A stretch of 64,000 nt of DNA from NCBI RefSeq assembly GCF_024764775.1, contig NZ_JALIGC010000035.1:186001-250000 (forward strand), read 5' to 3'. The stretch comes from Scandinavium manionii. Its GTDB lineage: Bacteria; Pseudomonadota; Gammaproteobacteria; Enterobacterales; Enterobacteriaceae. The number at the start of each line of letters is the position of its first letter. Within the stretch, counting starts at the first letter, position 1. The translations under genes were made by a program, and so were the position numbers. The notes under the pieces were generated by a model. It made no database searches, was not told the origin of the DNA, and saw nothing but the letters and a program-made list of their open reading frames with translations. Of this stretch, positions 53,001 through 61,261 are shown piece by piece.

Positions 53001-53998
53001 TTTTGCTCACTGTTTGACAGGCGGGCGTACAGCGGAAGAATTTCGGTATGGCGCAGGTCGCGCTTGCTGAGCGCATCGGCGGTATCGCGGATTTCGCGCT
53101 CGCCGCTCATGAAAATCAGGATATCGCCCGGACTCTCCTGCCCCAGTTCGTCAACCGCATCGAAAATTGCCTGTAACTGATCGCGTTCGGTATCGTCGGC
53201 ATCTTCGACAATCGGACGATAGCGGACGTCGACCGGGAAGGTGCGGCCAGAAACTTCGATTATCGGAGCGTTATTGAAATGTTTTGAGAAACGTTCCGGA
53301 TCGATGGTCGCCGAAGTGATGATGATTTTCAGATCCGGACGCTTAGGCAGCAGTTCGCGGAAATAGCCGAGCAGAAAATCGATGTTCAGGCTGCGTTCGT
53401 GCGCTTCATCGATAATGATGGTGTCGTATTGCATCAGCAGCCGGTCCTGCTGGATTTCTGCCAGCAAAATACCGTCGGTCATCAGCTTGACCATGGTGTT
53501 GTCGCTGACGTGATCGCTAAAGCGGACTTTATAACCGATGCAACCGCCCGGCTCCGTTTGCAGCTCTTCGGCAATACGGTTGGCCACGGTGCGCGCGGCC
53601 AGACGGCGCGGCTGAGTATGACCAATCAGCCCTTTAACGCCACGCCCCAGCTCCATGCAGATTTTCGGCAGCTGGGTGGTTTTCCCCGAGCCGGTTTCAC
53701 CCGCCACAATCACCACCTGGTGGTCGCGGATGGCGTTGTAGATATCCTGCTTTTTCTGACTGACGGGCAGGTTTTCCGGGTAGGTTATCGCCGGGCGCGC
53801 CGCTTCACGCAGCAGGACTTTACCCGCTGCCTGCGAAATCTCTTTCGCCATCTCCAGCATAATAGCTTGTTGTGATTCAGGATTTTTAACCTTCTTCACG
53901 CCATGCAGACGACGGGCAAAGCGGGTTTTATCGCGCAGCATCAGGCCATCGAGCTGTTGATGGAGCTGCGAAAAGGTCATTTTATGTTGTTCTGTCAT
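50096..53998 (-). CDS. hrpA: ATP-dependent RNA helicase HrpA
   Basis: 1300 residues, the E. coli HrpA length. Walker A GETGSGKT at residues 100-107 and DEAH at 197-200, SAT motif (TSATID), and QRKGRCGRVSEG motif VI. The HA2, OB and long C-terminal DUF3418 regions follow. HrpA is a DEAH helicase that rescues stalled ribosomes and was earlier linked to fimbrial mRNA processing. Monocistronic, cytoplasmic. Confidence 0.97.
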   Translation of the reverse strand: MTEQHKMTFSQLHQQLDGLMLRDKTRFARRLHGVKKVKNPESQQAIMLEMAKEISQAAGKVLLREAARPAITYPENLPVSQKKQDIYNAIRDHQVVIVAGETGSGKTTQLPKICMELGRGVKGLIGHTQPRRLAARTVANRIAEELQTEPGGCIGYKVRFSDHVSDNTMVKLMTDGILLAEIQQDRLLMQYDTIIIDEAHERSLNIDFLLGYFRELLPKRPDLKIIITSATIDPERFSKHFNNAPIIEVSGRTFPVDVRYRPIVEDADDTERDQLQAIFDAVDELGQESPGDILIFMSGEREIRDTADALSKRDLRHTEILPLYARLSNSEQNRVFQSHSGRRIVLATNVAETSLTVPGIKYVIDPGTARISRYSYRTKVQRLPIEPVSQASANQRKGRCGRVSEGICIRLYSEDDFLSRPEFTDPEILRTNLASVILQMTALGLGDIGAFPFVEAPDKRNIQDGVRLLEELGAITTDEQQSVYKLTPMGRQLSQLPVDPRLARMVLEAQKHGCVREAMIITSALSIQDPRERPMDKQQASDEKHRRFHDKESDFLAFVNLWNYLGEQQKALSSNQFRRLCRTEYLNYLRVREWQDIYTQLRQVVKELGIPVNSEPAEYREIHVALLTGLLSHIGMKDADKQEFTGARNARFSIFPGSGLFKKPPKWTIVAELVETSRLWGRIAARIDPEWVEPAAQHLIKRSYSEPHWERAQGAVMATEKVTVYGLPIVAARKVNYSQIDPALCRELFIRHAMVEGDWQTRHAFFRDNLKLRNEIEELEHKSRRRDILVDDESLFEFYDQRISHDVISARHFDNWWKTASRETPDLLNFEKSMLIKEGADDVSKLDYPNFWHQGNLKLRLSYQFEPGADADGVTVHIPLPLLNQVEESGFEWQIPGLRRELLIALIKSLPKPVRRNFVPAPNYAEALLGRMKPLELPLLDSMERELRRMSGVTIDRDDWHWDQVPDHLKMTFRVIDDKNKKLQEGRDLTALKDVLKGKVQETLSAVADDGIEQSGLHLWSFGSLPESYEQKRGNYKMKAWPALVDERDSVAIKLFDNPLEQQQAMWRGLRRLLLLNIPSPIKYLHEKLPNKAKLGLYFNPYGKVLDLIDDCISCGVDKLIHEAGGPVWTEETYAALHEKVRAELNDTVVEIAKQVEQILTAVFNINKRLKGRVDMTMALGLSDVKAQMTGLVYRGFVTGNGFKRLGDTLRYLNAIEKRLEKLAIDPHRDRAQMLKVESVQQAWQQWLNKLPPSRRNDDDVQEIRWMIEELRVSYFAQQLGTPYPISDKRILQAMEQITA

Positions 53999-54199
53999 AG
54001 CGTTAACGGGCAGCGCACTGCCGGAAAAATGTCTCTGTTTTCATTGGTGTTAGAGTACCACATCGCAGTCGCCCTTTCCTTCATCAATAAATTTGAACGA
54101 AGGCTTCGATATATTGCGCTATCCCTGCGACAGGATTGTGAATAGCATGTCATCAAGCATCTGGGCACAGGCCCGTCAATCTCATAAAAGGAAACACCC

Positions 54200-54805
54200 A
54201 TGAGCAAAGTTTTAGTTCTCAAATCCAGTATTCTGGCAGGGTACTCTCAGTCTGGTCAGCTGACTGACTATTTTGTTGATCAGTGGGCTGAAAAACATCC
54301 GGCAGACCAAATCACCGTTCGTGACCTGGCTGCACAGCCAATCCCGGTGCTGGATGGCGAACTGGTTGGCGCGCTGCGTCCGAGCGACGCCCCGCTGTCT
54401 CCACGTCAGCAAGAAGCGCTGGCGCTGTCTGATGAGCTTATCGCTGAGTTGCAGGCGCACGACGTTATTGTTATCGCCGCCCCAATGTATAACTTCAACA
54501 TCCCAACTCAGCTGAAAAACTATTTTGACCTGGTTGCGCGTGCCGGTGTGACCTTCCGTTACACCGAAAACGGTCCAGAAGGCCTGGTCACGGGTAAACG
54601 TGCAGTCGTCGTTTCCAGCCGTGGCGGTATCCATAAAGATACCCCAACCGACCTGCTGGCGCCGTACATGAAGCTGTTCCTGGGCTTCATCGGCATCACC
54701 GACGTGAATTTCGTGTTCGCTGAAGGCGTGGCTTACGGTCCAGAAGTGGCGGCCAAAGCGCAGTCTGATGCCAAAGCCGCAATCAACAGCCTGGTTGCTG
54801 CATAA
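54200..54805 (+). CDS. azoR: FMN-dependent NADH azoreductase AzoR
   Basis: 201 residues. The start has AAAAGGAAA upstream. LKSSILAGYSQSGQLTDYF binds FMN phosphate, and IAAPMYNFNIPTQLKNYFDLVARAGVTFRY and VSSRGGIH segments are the flavodoxin-like core. Homodimer that reduces quinones and azo dyes and protects against thiol stress. Divergent from hrpA across 201 bp, as in E. coli. Confidence 0.96.
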   Translation: MSKVLVLKSSILAGYSQSGQLTDYFVDQWAEKHPADQITVRDLAAQPIPVLDGELVGALRPSDAPLSPRQQEALALSDELIAELQAHDVIVIAAPMYNFNIPTQLKNYFDLVARAGVTFRYTENGPEGLVTGKRAVVVSSRGGIHKDTPTDLLAPYMKLFLGFIGITDVNFVFAEGVAYGPEVAAKAQSDAKAAINSLVAA

Positions 54806-54811
54806 AGATTT

Positions 54812-54844
54812 CCCCCTCTCGCCGCCCGGTGAGAGGGATTTTCC
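54812..54844 (+). terminator. terminator after azoR
   Basis: CCCTCTC (54814-54820), 10-base loop, GAGAGGG (54831-54837), then ATTTTCCG. Confidence 0.7.
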
Positions 54845-55041
54845 GTTTCCTCATACAGTAAACGGCCTCTTATTTTCCGTTATCTTTTTGCCAGAGGTCA
54901 TGTGCAAAAGGGTTCTGACGCTGTTCCCGGTTAAGGAGCTCCGTGAAAACTGACAAAGCTCACCGGGAGGCACCCGGCACCGTAACGAACCACATTTTAT
55001 GCAGAAGGCGCAGGGTAAAACCCACAGTTCTCCTGGCGAAA
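54845..55041. other. unassigned intergenic stretch with a short hairpin and mini-ORF
   Basis: 197 bases between azoR and the outer-membrane gene. It holds CCGGG-AGGCA-CCCGG (54963-54977) and a possible 17-codon ORF from 54900 (MCKRVLTLFPVKELREN) whose AGAGG site is only two bases from the ATG. The sequence is well structured but I cannot name it. Could be a small RNA, a leader or a remnant. Confidence 0.35.
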
Positions 55042-55836
55042 TTAATTGAGGAATTGCAGATTAAGTCCGGCAAAAATCTGCCAGCGAGGTTGTCCTGGCC
55101 CGTGATCAGCGACTGACCCTTGTGGTTCGATGAAGAAGTTATACACCGTTTTCTGCTGCTTAATCACTTGCCCAATACCCAGCCCCATCGGAACACTGTA
55201 ACTGTCATTCTGGAAGTTATAGACCCAGATAGGTGCAGCACGCAGGTAGGTACCTCCGCCTAACTGATAAAACAAGAATGGCTGGAATGTGCCGAGATTC
55301 ACGTCACTTCGGTCATCTTCCCCGGCAAAACTATGCTGCCAGGAAGCCAGATAACCGTACTGGAATTTCTTCGAGCTGGCATCAAACAGCACGTTGACCA
55401 GACCCGCTGACCATTTTTCTGTTCCCAGCGCCTCATCGGTTGCAGTCGGGGCTGTAATTTGTGGACCAAAACCAAAACTCACAGCCGGATTACCGGTATC
55501 AATCAGCCATGATGCGAAGAGGTTCAGGTCACCCAGACCGGTTTTATGCCCACCATTAGGAGGGGTCGGATACGTGTTGACCGGAAGTGATCCACGTAAT
55601 AACCAGTTACTGTCGCCCAGAGCAAACGGCTGTGCATAACGAAACCAGAACTGGTTGGCATCTTTATCTGTGCCGCTGACATCACCGATGTAATAGTTCT
55701 GCATATTAAATGCAGTCATATTCGCCAGAGGGTTGTTCGCCTGGGCCGCATCCGGCGCATGGTCTTCTACGGCAAACGCAGATGCAGAGGCCAGGCAAAA
55801 AAGAGACGGCAGAAGTGAGTATGAAGACAAACGCAT
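55042..55836 (-). CDS. outer-membrane MetA-pathway-like channel protein
   Basis: 264 residues with signal peptide ending SASAFAVED. The mature chain has repeated aromatic-alternating strands (ANQFWFRYAQPF, LGDLNLFASWLI, YGYLASWQHSF, RWQIFAGLNLQFLN) ending in a C-terminal beta signal, typical of a beta barrel. It resembles the phenol/toluene MetA degradation-associated outer-membrane family, thought to admit hydrophobic compounds. It lies 54 bp after the alkyl sulfatase in the same orientation, so it may admit the sulfatase substrate. Confidence 0.75.
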   Translation of the reverse strand: MRLSSYSLLPSLFCLASASAFAVEDHAPDAAQANNPLANMTAFNMQNYYIGDVSGTDKDANQFWFRYAQPFALGDSNWLLRGSLPVNTYPTPPNGGHKTGLGDLNLFASWLIDTGNPAVSFGFGPQITAPTATDEALGTEKWSAGLVNVLFDASSKKFQYGYLASWQHSFAGEDDRSDVNLGTFQPFLFYQLGGGTYLRAAPIWVYNFQNDSYSVPMGLGIGQVIKQQKTVYNFFIEPQGSVADHGPGQPRWQIFAGLNLQFLN

Positions 55837-55890
55837 AACTGTTTACCTTAAGAAAATCCCCTGCAACGCAGGCGCCGCAGGGGAATTATT

Positions 55891-57870
55891 TTATGGTGTG
55901 ACGATGTTGAACCAGAATTCAAACTTGTCCATATAGCTCAGCATCTCATCCAGCTTCGCACCATTACCCGTGACCTTAACATCACCGTTATCTTCAGCCT
56001 GTTTCAGGGTTTCTTCTTTCAGGATGATTTTATTCAGTGTGTCGCGGTTGAGTGTAATAGTCGCGTCCGCATCTTTCGCTTCGGCATTTGCGGTGTGGTT
56101 CAGTACCCCGTTTTCCAGCTCCAGCTTGTATTTACCGCCGTCGCTGCCCAAATCGATATTAAATACCGCTTTGGCATTAGCCGCTTTTTCACCGTTGATA
56201 TGCACCCCGAGGTAATCGAAGAACATTTCCGGCGTCATTGCTTTCACCGTATCCGGGCTGGCCGTATTCGGCGTTGGCAGTTTCTGCACGCCATTACGCA
56301 GCTCCTGTGCACCGGTCAGGTAGAAGTTACGCCACGGACCGGATTCAGCCTGATAACCCATCTGTTCAAGCGCATCCGCTTCCAGATTACGTGCCGCCTG
56401 GTTATTGGGATCGGCAAAGACAACTTTGCTGACAACCTGTGCGACCCAGCGGAAGTTGCCCTGATCATAATCTTCTTTGGCTTTTTTCAGGATGTTATCC
56501 GCACCGCCCATGTAATCGACATATTTCTTTGCCGCTTCATCGGGTGGCAACTCATCCAGCGTTGCCGGGTTGCCATCGAACCAGCCGAGATAGAACACAT
56601 AAGTGGCTTTCACGTCATGGCTGACGGAACCGTAATAACCCCGACTGGCCCAGGTTTTCGCCAGGCCATCTGGCAGCTTAAAGTTTGCCGCAATTTCGTC
56701 ACGCGTCAGACCAGTATTGGCCATGCGTAAGGTCTGGTCGTTGATATAGCGATACAGGTCGCGCTGTCCCTTCATCAGCTTAACGACGTTCTCGTTACCC
56801 CAGGTCGGCCAGTGGTGCTGCGCCATGATAATTTCGGCTTTATCTCCCCAGAGGTTGATAGCATCGTTGATGTATTTCGACCATGCCAGTGGATCGCGAA
56901 TTTTCGCGCCGCGCAACGAGTAGGTGTTATGGAGAGTATGGGTGACGTCCTCTGCCGCTTCGATGAGTTTCTTCTCTTCGATAAACCACAGCATTTCTGA
57001 TGGGGCTTCAGAACCTGGCGCCATCATGAAATCATAGGTCAGACCGTCAATCGTCTCTTTTTGTCCGGTTTTGGTGATGTAATTTGTCGGGGCAATTAAT
57101 GTCACTGTCCCTGCAGAGGTGGTCGTACCAAGACCCGCACCAACCTGACCTTTTACGTCTGGTTTCAGCAGGTTACCGTACATGTAACTAGCACGGCGGC
57201 TCATAGCGTTACCCGCCATGATGTTCTCGGATACCGCTTCCTCCATAAAGCCTGCAGGGGCGTAAATCTTCACTTTGCCAGATTTTACGTCAGCTTCATC
57301 AACCACACCGCGTACCCCACCGTAGTGGTCAACGTGGCTATGGGTATAAATCACCGCAACCACCGGCTTTTTACCACGGTTTTTGTAATACAGCTCAAGG
57401 CCCACTTTCGCGGTTTCTGCTGAAATCAGGGGGTCAACGATGGTAATCCCTTCGTTACCCTCAATGATGGTCATATTTGAGAGGTCAAGATTACGAATCT
57501 GATAAACCCCTTCCGTCACTTCAAACAGACCGCTGATGTTGATCAACTGAGACTGGCGCCACAGGCTCGGGTTGACGCTGTCAGGCGATTTTTCGCCTTC
57601 TTTAATAAAGGCGTATTTCTGCGGATCCCAGATAACATTACCTTGCTCACCTTTGATGACATCAGTCGGTAAAGCGGCAATAAAGCCTTTATGGGCATTG
57701 GTAAAGTCAGTGTTATCAGAAAAAGGAAGCTGATTATAAAGTGCATCATTAGCTTGTTTTGTCGCTGAGGTTGCCTCTTTAGGCGCTTCCTGCGCGAACA
57801 AAGGCGTCAGTGCCGTAGAGGTGAATAACCCTGCCAGGACAAGGCTTTTGACTAGTAGCGTAAGTCTCAT
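55891..57870 (-). CDS. secreted alkyl sulfatase, SdsA/YjcS family
   Basis: 659 residues from ATG 57870 (GAGGATC upstream), with a signal peptide ending TPLFAQEAP. THSHVDHYGG is the dinuclear zinc motif of the MBL-type sulfatase domain, the middle part is the helical dimerisation domain and the C-terminal 120 residues are an SCP2-like lipid-binding domain (NGVLNHTANAEAKDADATITL split about its core). It cleaves primary alkyl sulfates such as SDS to alcohol plus sulfate in the periplasm. Codon use looks more AT-rich than the neighbours. Confidence 0.92.
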   Translation of the reverse strand: MRLTLLVKSLVLAGLFTSTALTPLFAQEAPKEATSATKQANDALYNQLPFSDNTDFTNAHKGFIAALPTDVIKGEQGNVIWDPQKYAFIKEGEKSPDSVNPSLWRQSQLINISGLFEVTEGVYQIRNLDLSNMTIIEGNEGITIVDPLISAETAKVGLELYYKNRGKKPVVAVIYTHSHVDHYGGVRGVVDEADVKSGKVKIYAPAGFMEEAVSENIMAGNAMSRRASYMYGNLLKPDVKGQVGAGLGTTTSAGTVTLIAPTNYITKTGQKETIDGLTYDFMMAPGSEAPSEMLWFIEEKKLIEAAEDVTHTLHNTYSLRGAKIRDPLAWSKYINDAINLWGDKAEIIMAQHHWPTWGNENVVKLMKGQRDLYRYINDQTLRMANTGLTRDEIAANFKLPDGLAKTWASRGYYGSVSHDVKATYVFYLGWFDGNPATLDELPPDEAAKKYVDYMGGADNILKKAKEDYDQGNFRWVAQVVSKVVFADPNNQAARNLEADALEQMGYQAESGPWRNFYLTGAQELRNGVQKLPTPNTASPDTVKAMTPEMFFDYLGVHINGEKAANAKAVFNIDLGSDGGKYKLELENGVLNHTANAEAKDADATITLNRDTLNKIILKEETLKQAEDNGDVKVTGNGAKLDEMLSYMDKFEFWFNIVTP

Positions 57871-57956
57871 AAATGATCCTCTATTGTACATCCTGTCTGC
57901 CGCTCGCTTTTTACAAACAGCAACCTTAAGAAACTATTGGGCAACATGAATAATGA

Positions 57957-57976
57957 TAGCTTACATATCTAAGCTA
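57957..57976. promoter_or_regulatory. perfect 7+6+7 palindrome upstream of the alkyl sulfatase
   Basis: TAGCTTA-CATATC-TAAGCTA, 87 bp before the sulfatase ATG, with AT-rich repeats around it. It resembles a dimeric regulator site, for instance a LysR type. No regulator gene of the SdsB type is within the window. Confidence 0.5.
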
Positions 57977-58269
57977 CCCGCTTTCCAAATATATCCAAAT
58001 AGTTACATTTATCCATTTTTGACTACATTTGTAAGTACGTGCAGAATTCAGGGGGGAAGAGCTGGGTTATGCATCCTATGTACAGTGGGAGCGCGTAATA
58101 CTCGCTTCACGCCCTGGGGCATTGTAGTGATGTGATGGACGTCCCTCCCTCAGTGCACGTCCTGCCGCATTTATGCTGAGAACGCGAGGACCGTTACGTC
58201 CGTCCTTTTATGAGCGATATTCGGCTGTGGAATACAGGGAGAGACAGAAAATAATTTGATTTTGTTTTC
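57977..58269. other. gap between sulfatase and paaY, no gene seen
   Basis: About 290 bases with no open frame that has a ribosome site. The left half is AT-rich, the right half GC-rich. I see no clear promoter, repeat family or RNA gene. Confidence 0.4.
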
Positions 58270-58273
58270 TGAA

Positions 58274-58870
58274 TTATTTCGCCGATTTCGGGCGCAGATT
58301 TTCATCAAAAACCAACCGCTGGCGCCCTTCTTCCACTTCGCGCAACGGCTCCACCTGGTGCATAGTCAGTTTGCAGCGTTCCACCAGTACCTGATATTCC
58401 CGCGTGCCACGTTTTTTCCACTCCATTTCATCGGTACTCAGCGCACGAATGGCCTTTGCCGGACTGCCAACAATCAAATAATTCGCCGGCATTTCAGCCT
58501 TCGCTTTCACAAACGCCGCTGCGCCGACAATGCTGTTTTCGCCAATGACTGCACCGTCCATAATCACCGCGTTCATTCCGATCAGCGCATTACGGCGGAT
58601 AACGCAGCCGTGCAGTATCGCACTGTGCCCAATATGCCCGTCTTCTTCGACCACGGTGTCCTGCTCCGGGAAGCCGTGCATGACGCAGTTATCCTGAATA
58701 TTGGCCCCGTCTTTCACCACGATTCGCCCGAAATCGCCGCGAAGGCTGGCATTCGGACCGACGTAAACGCCTTTTCCGAGAATAACGTCGCCAATCAACA
58801 CCGCCGTGGGATGGACGTAACTTTCTTCAGGTACCACGGGCGTTAAGCCATCAATTTGATAAACCGGCAT
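58274..58870 (-). CDS. paaY: PaaY, hexapeptide-repeat thioesterase of phenylacetate catabolism
   Basis: 198 residues from ATG 58870 (GGAGTG upstream). Gamma-carbonic-anhydrase-like left-handed beta helix: HPTAVLIGDVILGKGVYVG, NCVMHGFPEQDTVV, GHIGHSAILHGC, KAKAEMPANYLIVGSPAK. Conserved histidines bind zinc. In E. coli it hydrolyses toxic ring-1,2-epoxy and related CoA esters. Located 11 bp downstream of paaX, as in E. coli. Confidence 0.94.
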   Translation of the reverse strand: MPVYQIDGLTPVVPEESYVHPTAVLIGDVILGKGVYVGPNASLRGDFGRIVVKDGANIQDNCVMHGFPEQDTVVEEDGHIGHSAILHGCVIRRNALIGMNAVIMDGAVIGENSIVGAAAFVKAKAEMPANYLIVGSPAKAIRALSTDEMEWKKRGTREYQVLVERCKLTMHQVEPLREVEEGRQRLVFDENLRPKSAK

Positions 58871-58881
58871 GGTCACACTCC

Positions 58882-59808
58882 TTATTTAAGATTCAGACCA
58901 CCAAAGCGTTGATAAAACGGCGACGCGGGCTGCGGCAACGGGCCGACCGAGGTTTCGCCCTTCTCGCTCACCCACGCCAGTGCACCAGCCGCCACGCTCT
59001 GATAAATATTAATGCACAGCTGACGAGCGGCCTGTCCGGCCCAGTGCGCAGGCAACAGTTCTTCAGGCAGCAGCGGGTCTTTGAGGATCACCCGGCGGTA
59101 AAGGTGAATAGCCAACAGCTGAATTGCGAAGCAGCGCTCCGGCGTCAGCTCAGCAGGGGCAGCATCCCGCAGCAGCGGCAGCAACGGTCTGAAGGTATTG
59201 ATGAAATTTTCATACATCTGATTTTGTTCGGTGAGCTGCCAGCACTCTTCCACGCGCGCGCGCAATGCACTGACGGAGGTCGCCAGCGGAGAGCGGGCCT
59301 CAAAACAGATGACGTTTTCCGCCACGCCCGCTTCATGCAGCAGCGCCTGAACGTCCGCCAGCTTTTGCGACGGCGACGCCATCAGGCTCGGGGCCAGCGT
59401 GCCGAAGCCCTGCCAAATCAGCTGTTTTTTCACATCGGTGAGCGTATTTTTATCCAGCCCTTCCGACAGCAACAGCAGCCAGGTGCCGTCCCACGCGGGC
59501 GGTTCAGCGCGGTAAATTTTGCTCTCAGCACGTCGGGTCAGACGCAGCCCTTTGTCACTCAGACGGTAAAAACTGCGCCGCCCGATACGCGAGACGTCCA
59601 GCCAGCCCTCTTTATTGAGTCGGAATAATGAGGTGCGAACAAAGCGATCGCCAAAACCAAGGCCTTCAAGCAGCGCCGTCAGGCTCCCAAGCCAGATTTC
59701 GCCGCCACGATGGGATAACGCATCCCCGTAAAGGGAGGAGATTAAAGAGGTTCCGCTGACTGGCACGGCTGCGACGGCCTGCTGGATAAAGAGATCAAGT
59801 TTACTCAT
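58882..59808 (-). CDS. paaX: phenylacetyl-CoA-responsive repressor PaaX
   Basis: 308 residues from ATG 59808 (MSKLDLF, as E. coli); an ATG at 59817 is in frame. RTSLFRLNKEGWLDVSRIGRRSFY is a winged-helix, and LLLLSEGLDKNTL starts the effector part. It represses the paa promoters until phenylacetyl-CoA binds. The C-terminus ends soon after FGGLN, about ten residues before the E. coli end. The catabolic paaA-Z promoter is outside the window. Confidence 0.94.
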   Translation of the reverse strand: MSKLDLFIQQAVAAVPVSGTSLISSLYGDALSHRGGEIWLGSLTALLEGLGFGDRFVRTSLFRLNKEGWLDVSRIGRRSFYRLSDKGLRLTRRAESKIYRAEPPAWDGTWLLLLSEGLDKNTLTDVKKQLIWQGFGTLAPSLMASPSQKLADVQALLHEAGVAENVICFEARSPLATSVSALRARVEECWQLTEQNQMYENFINTFRPLLPLLRDAAPAELTPERCFAIQLLAIHLYRRVILKDPLLPEELLPAHWAGQAARQLCINIYQSVAAGALAWVSEKGETSVGPLPQPASPFYQRFGGLNLK

Positions 59809-59884
59809 CTGATTCATTCTGTTGTGATTTTTTCCCTGACTGAATCATAGCACAGATTATTTTACCCTCACCCCGACCCGAACG

Positions 59885-59914
59885 GTTGCCCGGTAAGCTT
59901 GCGCCACCGGGCAC
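59885..59914. repeat. REP unit in the paaK-paaX gap
   Basis: GTTGCCCGGTAAGCTTGCGC and CACCGGGCAC, one unit directly after the paaK stop, between two genes of the same strand. Confidence 0.85.
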
Positions 59915-59921
59915 GCAATAA

Positions 59922-61235
59922 TTAACCGTTCGCCGCCAGTTTACGCAGGTCAAACACGCGACACGCTTTACCTTCGGAGCGCGGAATACTGCCGCAGTTG
60001 ACGATGGTCACGTCGGTAGAAATCCCGACCATCGATTTGATCCGATGGCGCAGCTGATGACACACCTGACAGCGCTGCTCATGCGACAGGGCCAGGCTGC
60101 TCTCTTTCAGCTCGACTTTGATCGACAGCGAATCCAGATGCCCGCGACGATTCACTTCCAGCTGATAGTGCGGCGACAAATGCTCAAACTTAACGATTTC
60201 CTCTTCCAGCTGTGACGGGAAGACATTTACGCCACGAATGATCAGCATATCGTCGCTGCGCCCGCTGATGCGGTCCATCCGGCGCATCGTACGCGCAGTG
60301 CCCGGCAGCAATCGGGTCAGGTCTCGGGTACGATAGCGAATCACCGGCAGCGCTTCTTTAGTCAGCGTGGTGAACAGCAGCTCGCCCTGCTGACCGTCGT
60401 CCAGCGGCGTGCCGTCGTTCGGATTAACGATTTCCGGGTAGAAGTGATCTTCCCAGATAGTCGGGCCGTCGGAGGTTTCCAGACATTCCATCGCTACGCC
60501 CGGCCCCATGACTTCTGACAGACCGTAGATATCCAGCGCGGTAATGCCCAGACGTCGTTCAATTTCTTTGCGCATCGCCATGGTCCACGGCTCTGCGCCA
60601 AACACGCCAACCCGCAGGCTGCATGTACTGGCATCACCGCCCATCTGGCGCTCCAGTTCTTCAATCAGATTGAGACAGTAGGACGGTGTGACCATAATCA
60701 TGTCAGGCTTGAAATCACGGATAAGCTGCGCCTGTTTTTCGGTTTGACCGCCGGACATCGGGATAACCGTCGCGCCCAGACGTTCTGCTCCGTAGTGCGC
60801 ACCCAGCCCGCCGGTAAACAGGCCGTAGCCGTACGCCACGTGAATTTTGTCCTTCGCGCTGCCACCTGCCGCACGCAAAGAGCGGGCAACCAGATTGGCC
60901 CAGGTATCAATATCGTTTTGGGTATAACCGACCACCGTCGGTTTACCCGTGGTACCAGACGAGGCGTGAATACGCACCACCTGTTCCATCGGCACAGCAA
61001 ATGTGTCGAACGGATAGTTATCGCGTAAATCCTGTTTAGTGGTGCACGGGAATTTACGGATATCGCTTAAGCTTTTGAAATCGTCAGGGTGAACCCCCGC
61101 CGCGTCAAATTTACGGCGGTACATCGGCACATTGTCGTAAGCATGTTTCAGCGTCCACTTCAGGCGTTGGGTCTGTAAAGCCTGCAGTTCATCAACGGAT
61201 GCGGTTTCAATCGATTCTAATTTTGTCGTTGTCAT
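59922..61235 (-). CDS. paaK: phenylacetate-CoA ligase PaaK
   Basis: 437 residues, the E. coli PaaK length. SSGTTGKPTVVGY is the ATP-binding P-loop, YGLSEVMGPG the A5 motif and RTRDLTRLLPG the A7/A8 hinge region; the C-terminal lobe carries the catalytic lysine (SEGKACRVFD). It activates phenylacetate to phenylacetyl-CoA, the effector of PaaX. Confidence 0.95.
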   Translation of the reverse strand: MTTTKLESIETASVDELQALQTQRLKWTLKHAYDNVPMYRRKFDAAGVHPDDFKSLSDIRKFPCTTKQDLRDNYPFDTFAVPMEQVVRIHASSGTTGKPTVVGYTQNDIDTWANLVARSLRAAGGSAKDKIHVAYGYGLFTGGLGAHYGAERLGATVIPMSGGQTEKQAQLIRDFKPDMIMVTPSYCLNLIEELERQMGGDASTCSLRVGVFGAEPWTMAMRKEIERRLGITALDIYGLSEVMGPGVAMECLETSDGPTIWEDHFYPEIVNPNDGTPLDDGQQGELLFTTLTKEALPVIRYRTRDLTRLLPGTARTMRRMDRISGRSDDMLIIRGVNVFPSQLEEEIVKFEHLSPHYQLEVNRRGHLDSLSIKVELKESSLALSHEQRCQVCHQLRHRIKSMVGISTDVTIVNCGSIPRSEGKACRVFDLRKLAANG

Positions 61236-61261
61236 TGTAGGGTACTCGCAGGTTAATCAGC

